DNA from: Hydractinia symbiolongicarpus
Taxonomy: Eukaryota > Cnidaria > Hydrozoa > Anthoathecata > Hydractiniidae
Length of the DNA: 64,000 nt
Assembly: GCF_029227915.1 (NCBI RefSeq)
Contig: NC_079881.1
Location: forward strand, 1,054,001 to 1,118,000
Direction: 5' to 3'
Position 1 is the first letter of the stretch; every line of letters begins with the position of its first letter. The notes beneath the pieces were generated by a model. That model was not told where the DNA came from and did not search any database. It saw nothing but the letters and a program-made list of their open reading frames with translations. The position numbers and the translations under genes are program-made. Of the stretch, positions 21,897 through 34,969 are shown piece by piece.

Positions 21897-23926
21897 CACC
21901 ACTAAAACGCACGAGACTTGTAGTTTTCAGAAATGTTTTCATTTTTGATGAGACGCTTAGTGAAAGTGGTTTAATCGCTGGCAAACGAAAACCCGCGATT
22001 TCCCGTAAATCCTGGACTCGGCCCGTATAGTCAAAAGTACACAAAGAGAGTACCCAGGGAGTAAACTCATTTCCCGAACGATTTTTTAAATTATTTTTTC
22101 ACCACTAAAGCGCATGAGACTTGTAGTATTCAAAAATGTTTTCATTTTTGATGAGACGCTGAATAAAAGAAGTTTAATCGCCGGCAAACGAAAACCCGCG
22201 ATTTCCCGTAAATCCCGGATTCGGCCCGTATAGTCAAAAGTATAAAAAGAAGGTACCCAGGGAGTAAACTCATTTCCCGAACGATTTTTTAAATTATTTT
22301 TTCACCACTAAAACGCATGAGACTTGTAGTCTTCAGAAATGTTTTCATTTTTGATGAGATGCTTAGTGAAAGTGGTTTAATCGCCGGCAAACGAAGTTCC
22401 GCGATTTCCCGTAAATCCCGGGCTTGGCCCGTGTAGTCGAATGTATACAAAGACAGTACCCTGTGAGTAAACTCATTTCCAAAACGATTTTTTAAATTAT
22501 CTTTTCACCACTAAAACGCATGAGACTTGTAGTTTTCAAAAATGTTTTCATTTTTGATGAGACGCTGAATAAAAGGAGTTTAATCGCCGGCAAACGAAAA
22601 CCCGCCATTTGCCGTAAATCCCGGATTCGGCCCGTATAGTCAAAAGTATAAAAAGAAGGTACCCAGGGAGTAAACTCATTTCCCGAACGATTTTTTAAAT
22701 TATTTTTTCACCACTAAAACGCATGAGACTTGTAGTCTTCAGAAATGTTTTCATTTTTGATGAGATGCTTAGTGAAAGTGGTTTAATCGCCGGCAAACGA
22801 AGTTCCGCGATTTCCCGTAAATCCCGGGCTTGGCCCGTGTAGTCGAATGTATACAAAGACAGTACCCTGTGAGTAAACTCATTTCCAAAACGATTTTTTA
22901 AATTATCTTTTCACCACTAAAACGCATGAGACTTGTAGTTTTCAAAAATGTTTTCATTTTTGATGAGACGCTGAATAAAAGGAGTTTAATCGCCGGCAAA
23001 CGAAAACCCGCCATTTGCCGTAAACCCCGCACTCGGCCCGTATAGCCGAAAGTATACAAAGGAAGTACCCAGGGAGTAAACTCATTTCCCGAACGATTTT
23101 TTAAATTATCTTTTCACCACTAAAACGCATGAGACTTGTAGTTTTCAAAAATGTTTTCATTTTTGATGAGACGCTGAATAAAAGGAGTTTAATCGCCGGC
23201 AAACGAAAACCCGCCATTTGCCGTAAACCCCGGACTCGGCCCGTATAGCCAAAAGTATACAAAGGAAGTACCCAGGGAGTAAACTCATTTCCCGAACAAT
23301 TTTTTATATTATTTTTTCACCACTAAAGCACATGAGACTTGTAGTTTTTAAAAATGTTTTCATTTTTGATGAGACGCTGAATAAAAGTAGTTTAATCGCC
23401 GGCAAACGAAAACCCGCGACTTCCCGTAAATCCCCGACTCGGCCCGTATAGTCAAAAGTATACAAAGAAAGTACCCAGGGAGTAAACTCATTTCCAAAAC
23501 GATTTTTTAAATTATTTTTTCACCACTAAAACGCATGAGACTTGTAGTTTTCAAAAATGTTTTCATTTCTGATGAGACGCTGAATAAAAGAAGTTTAATC
23601 GCCGGCAAACGAAAACCCGCCATTTCCCGTAAACCCCGGACTCGGCCCGTATAGTCAAAAGTATACAAAGAAAGTACCCAGGGAGTAAACTCATTTCCCG
23701 AACGATTATTTAAATTATTATTTCACCACTAAAGCCCACGAGACTTGTAGTTTTTAAAAATGTTTTCATTTTTGATGAGACGCTGAATAAAAGAAGTTTA
23801 ATCGCCGGCAAACGAAAACCCGCGATTTCCCGTAAATCCCGGGCTTGGCTTGTATAGTCGAATGTATACAAAGAAAGTACCCTGTGAGTAAACTCATTTC
23901 CAAAACGATTTTTTAAATTATCTTTT
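21897..23926 (+). repeat. HOR octamer copy 2, expanded to ten units (2030 bp)
   Basis: The order is D, E, F, G/E hybrid, F, G, G, H, I, K with starts from 21897. A two-unit (406-bp) duplication of F-G is visible: the rare CAAAGACAGTACCC occurs near 22450 and 22856. The G/E hybrid at 22506 joins CCATTTGCCGTAAA to the E tail CCCGGATTCGG near 22620. AAAGCGCATGAG in E links it to copies 1 and 3. Confidence 0.85.
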
Positions 23927-25752
23927 CACCACTAAAACGCATGAGACTTGTAGTTTTCAGAAATGTTTTCATTTTTGATGAGATGCTTAGTGAAAGTGGT
24001 TTAATCGCCGGCAAACGAAAACCCGCCATTTCCCGTAAACCCCGGACTCGGCCCGTATAGTCAAAGGTATACAACGAAAGTACCCAGGGAGTAAAGTCAT
24101 TTCCCGAACGATTTTTTAAATTATTTTTTCACCACTAAAACGCATGAGACTTGTAGTTTTCAGAAATGTTTTCATTTTTGATGAGACGCTTAGTGAAAGT
24201 GGTTTAATCGCTGGCAAACGAAAACCCGCGATTTCCCGTAAATCCTGGACTCGGCCCGTATAGTCAAAAGTACACAAAGAAAGTACCCAGGGAGTAAACT
24301 CATTTCCCGAACGATTTTTTAAATTATTGTTTCACCACTAAAGCGCATGAGACTTGTAGTATTCAAAAATGTTTTCATTTTTGATGAGACGCTGAATAAA
24401 AGAAGTTTAATCGCCGGCAAACGAAAACCCGCGATTTCCCGTAAATCCCGGATTCGGCCCGTATAGTCAAAAGTATAAAAAGAAGGTACCCAGGGAGTAA
24501 ACTCATTTCCCGAACGATTTTTTAAATTATTTTTTCACCACTAAAACGCATGAGACTTGTAGTCTTCAGAAATGTTTTCATTTTTGATGAGATGCTTAGT
24601 GAAAGTGGTTTAATCGCCGGCAAACGAAGTTCCGCGATTTCCCGTAAATCCCGGGCTTGGCCCGTGTAGTCGAATGTATACAAAGAAAGTACCCTGTGAG
24701 TAAACTCATTTCCAAAACGATTTTTTAAATTATCTTTTCACCACTAAAACGCATGAGACTTGTAGTTTTCAAAAATGTTTTCATTTTTGATGAGACGCTG
24801 AATAAAAGGAGTTTAATCGCCGGCAAACGAAAACCCGCCATTTGCCGTAAACCCCGGACTCGGCCCGTATAGCCGAAAGTATACAAAGGAAGTACCCAGG
24901 GAGTAAACTCATTTCCCGAACGATTTTTTAAATTATCTTTTCACCACTAAAACGCATGAGACTTGTAGTTTTTAAAAATGTTTTCATTTTTGATGAGACG
25001 CTGAATAAAAGGAGTTTAATCGCCGGCAAACGAAAACCCGCCATTTGCCGTAAACCCCGGACTCGGCCCGTATAGCCAAAAGTATACAAAGGAAGTACCC
25101 AGGGAGTAAACTCATTTCCCGAACGATTTTTTAAATTATTTTTTCACCACTAAAGCACATGAGACTTGTAGTTTTTAAAAATGTTTTCATTTTTGATGAG
25201 ACGCTGAATAAAAGAAGTTTAATCGCCGGCAAACGAAAACCCGCGACTTCCCGTAAATCCCCGACTCGGCCCGTATAGTCAAAAGTATACAAAGAAAGTA
25301 CCCAGGGAGTAAACTCATTTCCAAAACGATTTTTTAAATTATTTTTTCACCACTAAAACGCATGAGACTTGTAGTTTTCAAAAATGTTTTCATTTCTGAT
25401 GAGACGCTGAATAAAAGAAGTTTAATCGCCGGCAAACGAAAACCCGCCATTTCCCGTAAACCCCGGACTCGGCCCGTATAGTCAAAAGTATACAAAGAAA
25501 GTACCCAGGGAGTAAACTCATTTCCCGAACGATTATTTAAATTATTATTTCACCACTAAAGCCCACGAGACTTGTAGTTTTTAAAATGTTTTCATTTTTG
25601 ATGAGACGCTGAATAAAAGAAGTTTAATCGCCGGCAAACGAAAACCCGCGATTTCCCGTAAATCCCGGGCTTGGCTTGTATAGTCGAATGTATACAAAGA
25701 AAGTACCCTGTGAGTAAACTCATTTCCAAAACGATTTTTTAAATTATCTTTT
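23927..25752 (+). repeat. F/L unit plus HOR octamer D-E-F-G-G-H-I-K, copy 3
   Basis: A hybrid F/L unit (23927, GATGCTTAGTG then CCGCCATTTCCC and TCAAAGGTATACAACG) precedes D at 24130, followed by E, F, G, G, H, I and K (K at 25551). The K unit has lost one A in GTTTTTAAAATG (25575-25590), giving a 202-bp unit. The GATTATTTAAATTATT marker before K is 1827 bp from that of copy 2. Confidence 0.85.
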
Positions 25753-25955
25753 CACCACTAAAACGCATGAGACTTGTAGTTTTCAGAAATGTTTTCATTT
25801 TTGATGAGATGCTTAGTGAAAGTGGTTTAATCGCCGGCAAACGAAGTTCCGCGATTTCCCGTAAATCCCAAGCTTGGCCCGTGTAGTCGAATGTATACAA
25901 AGAAAGTACCCTGTGAGTAAACTCATTTCCAAAACGATTTTTTAAATTATCTTTT
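25753..25955 (+). repeat. Class F unit
   Basis: A single F unit (GATGCTTAGTG, AAGTTCCGCG, TGTAGTCGAATG) with a private CCCAAGCTTGG in place of CCCGGGCTTGG near 25867. It separates the octamer family from the deletion-bearing unit to its right. Confidence 0.8.
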
Positions 25956-26146
25956 CACCACTAAAACGCATGAGACTTGTAGTTTTCAAAAATGTTTTCA
26001 TTTTGATGAGACGCTGAATAATCGCCTGCAAACGAAAATCCGCCATTTCCCGTAAACCCCGGACTCGGCCCGTATAGTCAAAAGTATACAAAGAAAGTAC
26101 CCAGGGAGTAAACTCATTTCCCGAACGATTTTTTAAATTATTTTTT
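25956..26146 (+). repeat. 191-bp deletion unit
   Basis: CACCACT anchors at 25956 and 26147 are 191 bp apart. One T is missing from CATTTTTGATG, and about 11 bp are missing where GAATAAAAGAAGTTTAATCG would be read (the sequence goes GAATAATCGCC). The short ATAA or AAT similarity at the gap suggests slippage. It also has GCCTGCAAACG and CGAAAATCC. No second copy of this deletion was seen in the window. Confidence 0.92.
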
Positions 26147-28380
26147 CACCACTAAAGCACATGAGACTTGTAGTTTTTAAAAATGTTTTCATTTTTGATG
26201 AGACACTGAATAAAAGAAGTTTAATCGCCGGCAAACGAAAACCCGCGATTTCCCGTAAATCCCGGGCTTGGCTTGTATAGTCGAATGTATACAAAGAAAG
26301 TACCCTGTGAGTAAACTCATTTCCAAAACGATTTTTTAAATTATCTTTTCACCACTAAAACGCATGAGACTTGTAGTTTTCAAAAATGTTTTCATTTCTG
26401 ATGAGACGCTGAATAAAAGAAGTTTAATCGCCGGCAAACGAAAACCCGCGATTTCCCGTAAATCCCGGACTCGGCCCGTATAGTCAAAAGTATACAAAGA
26501 AGGTAACCAGGGAGTAAACTCATTTCCCGAAAGATTTTTTAAATTATTTTTTCTTCACTAAAACGCATGACACTTGTAGTTTTCAGAAATGTTTTCATTT
26601 TTGATGAGACGCTTAATGAAAGTGGTTTAATGGCCGGCAAACGAAAACCCGCGATTTCCCGTAAATCCTGGACTCGGCCCGTATAGTCAAAAGTACACAA
26701 AGAAAGTACCAAGGGAGTAAACCCATTTCCCGAACGATTTTTTAAATTATTTTTTCACCACTAAAACGCATGAGACTTGTAGTATTCAAAAATGTTTTCA
26801 TTTTTGATGAGACGCTGAATAAAAGAAGTTTAATCGCTGGCAAACGAAAACCCGCGATTTCCCGTAAATCCCGGATTCGGCCCGTATAGTCAAAAGTATA
26901 AAAAGAAGGTACCCAGGGAGTAAACTCATTTCCCGAACGATTTTTTAAAATATTTTTTCACCACTAAAACGCATGAGACTTGTAGTCTTAAGAAATGTTT
27001 TCATTTTTGATGAGACGCTGAATAAAAGAAGTTTAATCGCCGGCAAACGAAAACCCGCCATTTCCCGTAAACCCCGGACTCGGCCCGTATAGTCAAAGGT
27101 ATACAACGAAAGTACCCAGGGAGTAAAGTCATTTCCCGAACGATTTTTTAAATTATTTTTTAACCACTAAAACGCATGAGACTTGTAGTTTTCAGAAATG
27201 TTTTCATTTTTGATGAGACGCTTAGTGAAAGTGGTTTAACCGCTGGCAAACGAAAACCCGCGATTTCCCGTAAATCCTGGACTCGGCCCGTATAGTCAAA
27301 AGTACACAAAGAAAGTACCAAGGGAGTAAACCCATTTCCCGAACGATTTTTTAAATTATTTTTTCACCACTAAAACGCATGAGACTTGTAGTATTCAAAA
27401 ATGTTTTCATTTTTGATGAGACGCTGAATAAAAGAAGTTTAATCGCTGGCAAACGAAAACCCGCGATTTCCCGTAAATCCCGGATTCGGCCCGTATAGTC
27501 AAAAGTATAAAAAGAAGGTACCCAGGGAGTAAACTCATTTCCCGAACGATTTTTTAAAATATTTTTTCACCACTAAAACGCATGAGACTTGTAGTCTTAA
27601 GAAATGTTTTCATTTTTGATGAGATGCTTAGTGAAAGTGGTTTAATCGCCGGCAAACGAAGTTCCGCGATTTCCCGTAAATCCCGGGCTTGGCCCGTGCA
27701 GTCGAATGTATACAAAGAAAGTACCCTGTGAGTAAACTCATTTCCAAAACGATTTTTTAAATTATCTTTTCACCACTAAAACGCATGAGACTTGTAGTTT
27801 TCAAAAATGTTTTCATTTTTGATGAGACGCTGAATAAAAGGAGTTTAATCGCCGGCAAACGAAAACCCGCCATTTGCCGTAAACCCCGGACTCGGCCCGT
27901 ATAGCCGAAAGTATACAAAGAAAGTACCCAGGGAGTAAACTCATTTCCCGAACGATTTTTTAAATTATTTTTTCACCACTAAAGCACATGAGACTTGTAG
28001 TTTTTAAAAATGTTTTCATTTTTGATGAGACGCTGAATAAAAGGAGTTTAATCGCCGGCAAACGAAAACCCGCCATTTGCCGTAAACCCCGGACTCGGCC
28101 CGTATAGCCAAAAAGTATACAAAGGAAGTACCCAGGGAGTAAACTCATTTCCCGAACGATTTTTTAAATTATTTTTTCACCACTAAAGCACATGAGACTT
28201 GTAGTTTTTAAAAATGTTTTCATTTTTGATGAGACGCTGAATAAAAGAAGTTTAATCGCCGGCAAACGAAAACCCACGACTTCCCGTAAATCCCCGGACT
28301 CGGCCGTATAGTCAAAAGTATACAAAGAAAGTACCCAGGGAGTAAACTCATTTCCCGAACGATTATTTAAATTATTATTT
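26147..28380 (+). repeat. Mosaic block with 609-bp (three-unit) duplication
   Basis: Units: 26147 (H head, K tail), 26350 (N), 26553 (O head, D tail), 26756 (E), 26959 (F head, L tail), 27162 (D), 27365 (E), 27568 (F), 27771 (G), 27974 (H head, G tail) and 28178 (H). The rare GTACCAAGGGAG and GTAGTCTTAAG variants occur twice, 609 bp apart (26711 and 27320 for the former), so about 26657-27012 and 27266-27621 are recent copies. Several units change class internally, making this the most recombined short block. Confidence 0.8.
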
Positions 28381-29801
28381 CACCACTAAAGCCCACGAGA
28401 CTTGTAGTTTTTAAAAATGTTTTCATTTTTGATGAGACGCTGAATAAAAGAAGTTTAATCGCCGGCAAACGAAAACCCGCGATTTCCCGTAAATCCCGGG
28501 CTTGGCTTGTATAGTCGAATGTATACAAAGAAAGTACCCTGTGAGTAAACTCATTTCCAAAACGATTTTTTAAATTATCTTTTCACCACTAAAACGCATG
28601 AGACTTGTAGTTTTCAAAAATGTTTTCATTTCTGATGAGACGCTGAATAAAAGAAGTTTAATCGCCGGCAAACGAAAACCCGCGATTTCCCGTAAATCCC
28701 GGACTCGGCCCGTATAGTCAAAAGTATACAAAGAAGGTAACCAGGGAGTAAACTCATTTTTCGAAAGATTTTTTAAATTATTTTTTCTTCACTAAAACGC
28801 ATGACACTTGTAGTTTTCAGAAATGTTTTCATTTTTGATGAGACGCTTAATGAAAGTGATTTAATGGCCGGCAAACGAAAACCCGCGATTTCCCGTAAAT
28901 CCCGGGCTTGGCTTGTATAGTCGAATGTATACAAAGAAAGTACCCTGTGAGTAAACTCATTTCCAAAACGATTTTTTAAATTATCTTTTCACCACTAAAA
29001 CGCATGAGACTTGTAGTTTTCAAAAATGTTTTCATTTTTGATGAGACGCTGAATAAAAGGAGTTTAATCGCCGGCAAACGAAAACCCGCCATTTGCCGTA
29101 AACCCCGGACTCGGCCCGTATAGCCGAAAGTATACAAAGGAAGTACCCAGGGAGTAAACTCATTTCCCGAACGATTTTTTAAATTATTTTTTCACCACTA
29201 AAGCACATGAGACTTGTAGTTTTTAAAAATGTTTTCATTTTTGATGAGACGCTGAATAAAAGAAGTTTAATCGCCGGCAAACGAAAACCCGCGACTTCCC
29301 GTAAATCCCCGACTCGGCCCGTATAGTCAAAAGTATACAAAGAAAGTACCCAGGGAGTAAACTCATTTCCAAAACGATTTTTTAAATTATTTTTTCACCA
29401 CTAAAACGCATGAGACTTGTAGTTTTCAAAAATGTTTTCATTTCTGATGAGACGCTGAATAAAAGAAGTTTAATCGCCGGCAAACGAAGACCCGCCATTT
29501 CCCGTAAACCCCGGACTCGGCCCGTATAGTCAAAAGTATACAAAGAAAGTACCCAGGGAGTAAACTCATTTCCCGAACGATTATTTAAATTATTATTTCA
29601 CCACTAAAGCCCACGAGACTTGTAGTTTTTAAAAATGTTTTCATTTTTGATGAGACGCTGAATAAAAGAAGTTTAATCGCCGGCAAACGAAAACCCGCGA
29701 TTTCCCGTAAATCCCGGGCTTGGCTTGTATAGTCGAATGTATACAAAGAAAGTACCCTGTGAGTAAACTCATTTCCAAAACGATTTTTTAAATTATCTTT
29801 T
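28381..29801 (+). repeat. Units K-N-O-G-H-I-K
   Basis: Seven units from 28381 (K), 28584 (N), 28787 (O), 28990 (G), 29193 (H), 29396 (I) and 29599 (K). The two K units are 1218 bp (six units) apart by the GATTATTTAAATTATT marker (28361 and 29579). Local changes include AAAGTGATTTAATGG in O and CGAAGACCCGCC in I. Confidence 0.8.
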
Positions 29802-31426
29802 CACCACTAAAACGCATGAGACTTGTAGTTTTCAAAAATGTTTTCATTTTTGATGAGACGCTGAATAAAAGGAGTTTAATCGCCGGCAAACGAAAACCCG
29901 CCATTTGCCGTAAACCCCGGACTCGGCCCGTATAGACAAAAGTATACAAAGGAAGTACCCAGGGAGTAAACTCATTTCCCGAACGATTTTTTAAATTATT
30001 TTTTCACCACTAAAGCACATGAGACTTGTAGTTTTTAAAAATGTTTTGATTTTTGATGAGACGCTGAATAAAAGAAGTTTAATCTCCGGCAAACGAAAAC
30101 CCGCGACTTCCCGTAAATCCCCGACTCGGCCCGTATAGTCAAAAGTATACAAAGAAAGTACCCAGGGAGTAAACTCATTTCCGGAACGATTATTTAAATT
30201 ATTATTTCACCACTAAAGCCCACGAGACTTGTAGTTTTTAAAAATGTTTTCATTTTTGATGAGACGCTGAATAAAAGAAGTTTAATCGCCGGCAAACGAA
30301 GACCCGCGATATCCCGTAAATCCCGGGCTTGGCTTGTATAGTCGCATGTATACAAAGAAAGTACCCTGTGAGTAAACTCATTTCCAAAACGATTTTTTAA
30401 ATTATCTTTTCACCACTAAAACGCATGAGACTTGTAGTTTTCAAAAATGTTTTTATTTCTGATGAGACGCTGAATAAAAGAAGTTTAATCGCCGGCAAAC
30501 GAAAACCCGCGATTTCCCGTAAATCCCGGACTCGGCCCGTATAGTCAAAAGTATACAAAGAAGGTAACCAGGGAGTAAATTCATTTCCCGAAAGATTTTT
30601 TAAATTATTTTTTCTTCACTAAAACGCATGACACTTGTAGTTTTCAGAAATGTTTTCATTTTTGATGAGACGCTTAATGAAAGTGGTTTAATGGCCGGCA
30701 AACGAAAACCCGCCATTTCCCGTAAACCCCGGGCTTGGCTTGTATAGTCGAATGTATACAACGAAAGTACCCAGGGAGTAAAGTCATTTCCCGAACGATT
30801 TTTTAAATTATTTTTTCACCACTAAAACGCATGAGACTTGTAGTTTTCAAAAATGTTTTCATTTTTGATGAGACGCTGAATAAAAGGAGTTTAATCGCCT
30901 GCAAACGAAAACCCGCCATTTTCCGTAAACCCCGGACTCGGCCCGTATAGCCAAAAGTATACAAAGGAAGTACCCAGGGAGTAAACTCATTTCCCGAACG
31001 ATTTTTTAAATTATCTTTTCACCACTAAAGCACATGAGACTTGTAGTTTTCGGGAATGTTTTTTATTTTTGATGAGACGCTTAGTGAAAGTGGTTTAATC
31101 GCCGGCAAACAAAAACCCGCGATTTCCCGTAAATCCCGGACTCGGCCTGTATAGTCAAAAGTACACAAAGAAAGTACCCGGGGAGTAAACTCATTTCCCG
31201 AACGATTTTTTAAATTATTTTTTCACCACTAAAACGCATGAGACTTGTATTTTCCAGAAATGTTTTCATTTTTGATGAGACGCTTAGTGAAAGTGGTTTA
31301 ATCGCCGGCAAACGAAGTTCCGCGATTTCCCGTAAATCCCGGGCTTGGTCCGTGTAGTCGAATGTATACAAAGAAAGTACCCTGTGAGTAAACTCATTTC
31401 CAAAACGATTTTTTAAATTATCTTTT
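29802..31426 (+). repeat. HOR octamer G-H-K-N-O-G-M-F, copy 1 (1625 bp)
   Basis: Units start at 29802 (G, TATAGACAAAAG), 30005 (H, ATGTTTTGATTTTTG, AATCTCCGGC), 30208 (K), 30411 (N), 30614 (O head, L tail), 30817 (G, CGCCTGCAAACG), 31020 (M with GTTTTCGGGAATG, 204 bp) and 31224 (F). All of these private variants return 1625 bp later, so the repeat is eight units including one 204-bp unit. Confidence 0.9.
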
Positions 31427-32895
31427 CACCACTAAAACGCATGAGACTTGTAGTTTTCAAAAATGTTTTCATTTTTGATGAGACGCTGAATAAAAGGAGT
31501 TTAATCGCCGGCAAACGAAAACCCGCCATTTGCCGTAAACCCCGGACTCGGCCCGTATAGACAAAAGTATACAAAGGAAGTACCCAGGGAGTAAACTCAT
31601 TTCCCGAACGATTTTTTAAATTATTTTTTCACCACTAAAGCACATGAGACTTGTAGTTTTTAAAAATGTTTTGATTTTTGATGAGACGCTGAATAAAAGA
31701 AGTTTAATCTCCGGCAAACGAAAACCCGCGACTTCCCGTAAATCCCCGACTCGGCCCGTATAGTCAAAAGTATACAAAGAAAGTACCCAGGGAGTAAACT
31801 CATTTCCGGAACGATTATTTAAATTATTATTTCACCACTAAAGCCCACGAGACTTGTAGTTTTTAAAAATGTTTTCATTTTTGATGAGACGCTGAATAAA
31901 AGAAGTTTAATCGCCGGCAAACGAAGACCCGCGATATCCCGTAAATCCCGGGCTTGGCTTGTATAGTCGCATGTATACAAAGAAAGTACCCTGTGAGTAA
32001 ACTCATTTCCAAAACGATTTTTTAAATTATCTTTTCACCACTAAAACGCATGAGACTTGTAGTTTTCAAAAATGTTTTTATTTCTGATGAGACGCTGAAT
32101 AAAAGAAGTTTAATCGCCGGCAAACGAAAACCCGCGATTTCCCGTAAATCCCGGACTCGGCCCGTATAGTCAAAAGTATACAAAGAAGGTAACCAGGGAG
32201 TAAATTCATTTCCCGAAAGATTTTTTAAATTATTTTTTCTTCACTAAAACGCATGACACTTGTAGTTTTCAGAAATGTTTTCATTTTTGATGAGACGCTT
32301 AATGAAAGTGGTTTAATGGCCGGCAAACGAAAACCCGCCATTTCCCGTAAACCCCGGGCTTGGCTTGTATAGTCGAATGTATACAACGAAAGTACCCAGG
32401 GAGTAAAGTCATTTCCCGAACGATTTTTTAAATTATTTTTTCACCACTAAAACGCATGAGACTTGTAGTTTTCAAAAATGTTTTCATTTTTGATGAGACG
32501 CTGAATAAAAGGAGTTTAATCGCCTGCAAACGAAAACCCGCCATTTTCCGTAAACCCCGGACTCGGCCCGTATAGCCAAAAGTATACAAAGGAAGTACCC
32601 AGGGAGTAAACTCATTTCCCGAACGATTTTTTAAATTATCTTTTCACCACTAAAGCACATGAGACTTGTAGTTTTCGGGAATGTTTTTTATTTTTGATGA
32701 GACGCTTAGTGAAAGTGGTTTAATCGCCGGCAAACAAAAACCCGCGATTTCCCGTAAATCCCGGACTCGGCCTGTATAGTCAAAAGTACACAAAGAAAGT
32801 ACCCGGGGAGTAAACTCATTTCCCGAAAGATTTTTTAAATTATTTTTTCACCACTAAAACGCATGAGACTTGTATTTTCCAGAAATGTTTTCATT
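31427..32895 (+). repeat. HOR octamer G-H-K-N-O-G-M-(F), copy 2
   Basis: Units start at 31427, 31630, 31833, 32036, 32239, 32442, 32645 and 32849. It shares TATAGACAAAAG (31561 against 29936) and ATGTTTTGATT (31666 against 30041) with copy 1. The last unit has the rare GTATTTTCCAG head of copy 1 but then changes to CGCTTAATG, where the next duplication family takes over. Confidence 0.88.
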
Positions 32896-33457
32896 TTTGA
32901 TGAGACGCTTAATGAAAGTGGTTTAATCGCCGGCAAACGAAACCCGCGATTTCCCGTACATCCCAGTCTTGGCCCGTATAGTCGAATGTATACAAAGAAA
33001 GTACCCAGGGAGTAAACTCATTTCCCGAACGATTTTTTAAATTATTATTTAACCACTAAAAACCCATGAGACTTGTAGTTTGTAAAAATGTTTTCATTTT
33101 TGATGAGACGCTGAATAAAAGAAGTTTAATCGCCGGCAAACGAAAACCAGCGATTTCCCGTAAATCCCGGATTCGGCCCGTATAGTCAAAAGTATAAAAC
33201 GAAGGTACCCAGGGAGTAAACTCATTTCCCGAACGATTTTTTAAATTATTTTTTCACCACTAAAACGCATGAGACTTGTAGTTTTCAGAAATGTTTTCAT
33301 TTTTGTTGAGATGCTTAGTGAAAGTGGTTTAATCGCCGGCAAACGAAATTCCGCGATTTCCCGTAAAACCCGGGCTTGGCCCGTGTAGTCGAATGTATAC
33401 AAAGAAAGTACCCTGTGAGTAAACTCATTTCCAAAACGATTTTTTAAATTATCTTTT

Positions 33458-33546
33458 CACCGACTCGGCCCGTATAGTCAAAAGTATACAAAGAAAGTAC
33501 CCAGGGAGTAAACTCATTTTCAAAACGATTTTTTAAATTAATTTTT
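33458..33546 (+). repeat. 89-bp truncated unit (copy 1)
   Basis: CACC at 33458 is joined directly to CGACTCGGCCCG, skipping unit positions of about 5-118, so 114 bp are lost. The next CACCACT is at 33547. The join falls at CACC/CCCC-GACTCGG similarity. The identical join at 37204 shows that the deletion happened once and was then copied. Confidence 0.95.
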
Positions 33547-34969
33547 CACCACTAAAACGCATGAGACTTGTAGTTTTCAAAAATGTTTTTATTTCTGATG
33601 AGACGCTGAATAAAAGAAGTTCAATCGCCGGCAAACGAAAACCCGCCATTTCCCGTAAACCCCGGACTCGGCCCGTATAGTCAAAAGTATACAAAGAAAG
33701 TACCCTGTGAGTAAACTCATTTCCAAAACCATTTTATAAATTATCTTTTCACCACTAAAACGCATGAGACTTGTAGTTTTCAAAAATGTTTTCATTTCTG
33801 ATGAGACGCTGAATAAAAGAAGTTTAATCGCCGGCAAACGAAAACCCGCGATTTTCCGTAAATCCCGGGCTTGGCTTGTATAGTCGTATGTATACAAAGA
33901 AAGTACCCTGTGAGTAAACTCATTTTCAAAACGATTTTTTAAATTATCTTTTCACCACTAAAACGCATGAGACTTGTAGTTTTCAAAAATGTTTTCATTT
34001 TTGATGAGACGCTGAATAAAAGAAGTTTAATCGCCGGCAAAAGAAAACCTGCGATTTCCCGTAAATACCGGACTCGGCCCGTATAGTCGAATGTATACAA
34101 AGAAAGTACCCAGGGAGTAAACTCATTTCCCGAACGATTTTTTAAATTATTTTTTCACCACTAAAACGCATGAGACTTGTAGTTTTCAGAAATGTTTTTT
34201 ATTTTTGATGAGACGCTTAGTGAAAGTGGTTTAATCGCCGGCAAACGAAAACCCGCGATTTCCCGTAAATCCCGGACTCGGCCTGTATAGTCAAAAGTAC
34301 ACAAAGAAAGTACCCGGGGAGTAAACTCATTTCCCGAACGATTTTTTAAATTATTTTTTCACCACTAAAACGCATGAGACTTGTAGTTTTCAGAAATGTT
34401 TTCATTTTTGATGAGACGCTTAATGAAAGTGGTTTAATCGCCGGCAAACGAAACCCGCGATTTCCCGTACATCCCAGTCTTGGCCCGTATAGTCGAATGT
34501 ATACAAAGAAAGTACCCAGGGAGTAAACTCATTTCCCGAACGATTTTTTAAAATTATTATTTAACCACTAAAAACCCATGAGACTTGTAGTTTGTAAAAA
34601 TGTTTTCATTTTTGATAAGACGCTGAATAAAAGAAGTTTAATCGCCGGCAAACGAAAACCCGCGACTTTCCGTAAATCTCCGACTCGGCCCGTATATTCA
34701 AAAGTATACAAAGAAAGTACCCAGGGAGTAAACTCATTTCCCGAACGATTTTTTAAATTATTATTTCACCACTAAGGCCCATGAGACTTGTAGTATTCAA
34801 AAATGTTTTCATTTTTGATGAGACGCTGAATAAAAGAAGTTTAATCGCCGGCAAACGAAAACCCGCGATTTCCCGTAAATCCCGGATTCGGCCCGTATAG
34901 TCAAAAGTATAAAAAGAAGGTACCCAGGGAGTAAACTCATTTCCCGAACGATTTTTTAAATTATTTTTT

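Noticed and set aside
33589-33897. Minus-strand open frame of 102 codons, repeated at 37335, 49112 and 55406
   Set aside because: It spans about one and a half satellite units, its copies exist only because the blocks were duplicated, and 203 is not divisible by three, so the frame differs from unit to unit. No start context, domain or codon bias supports a gene.
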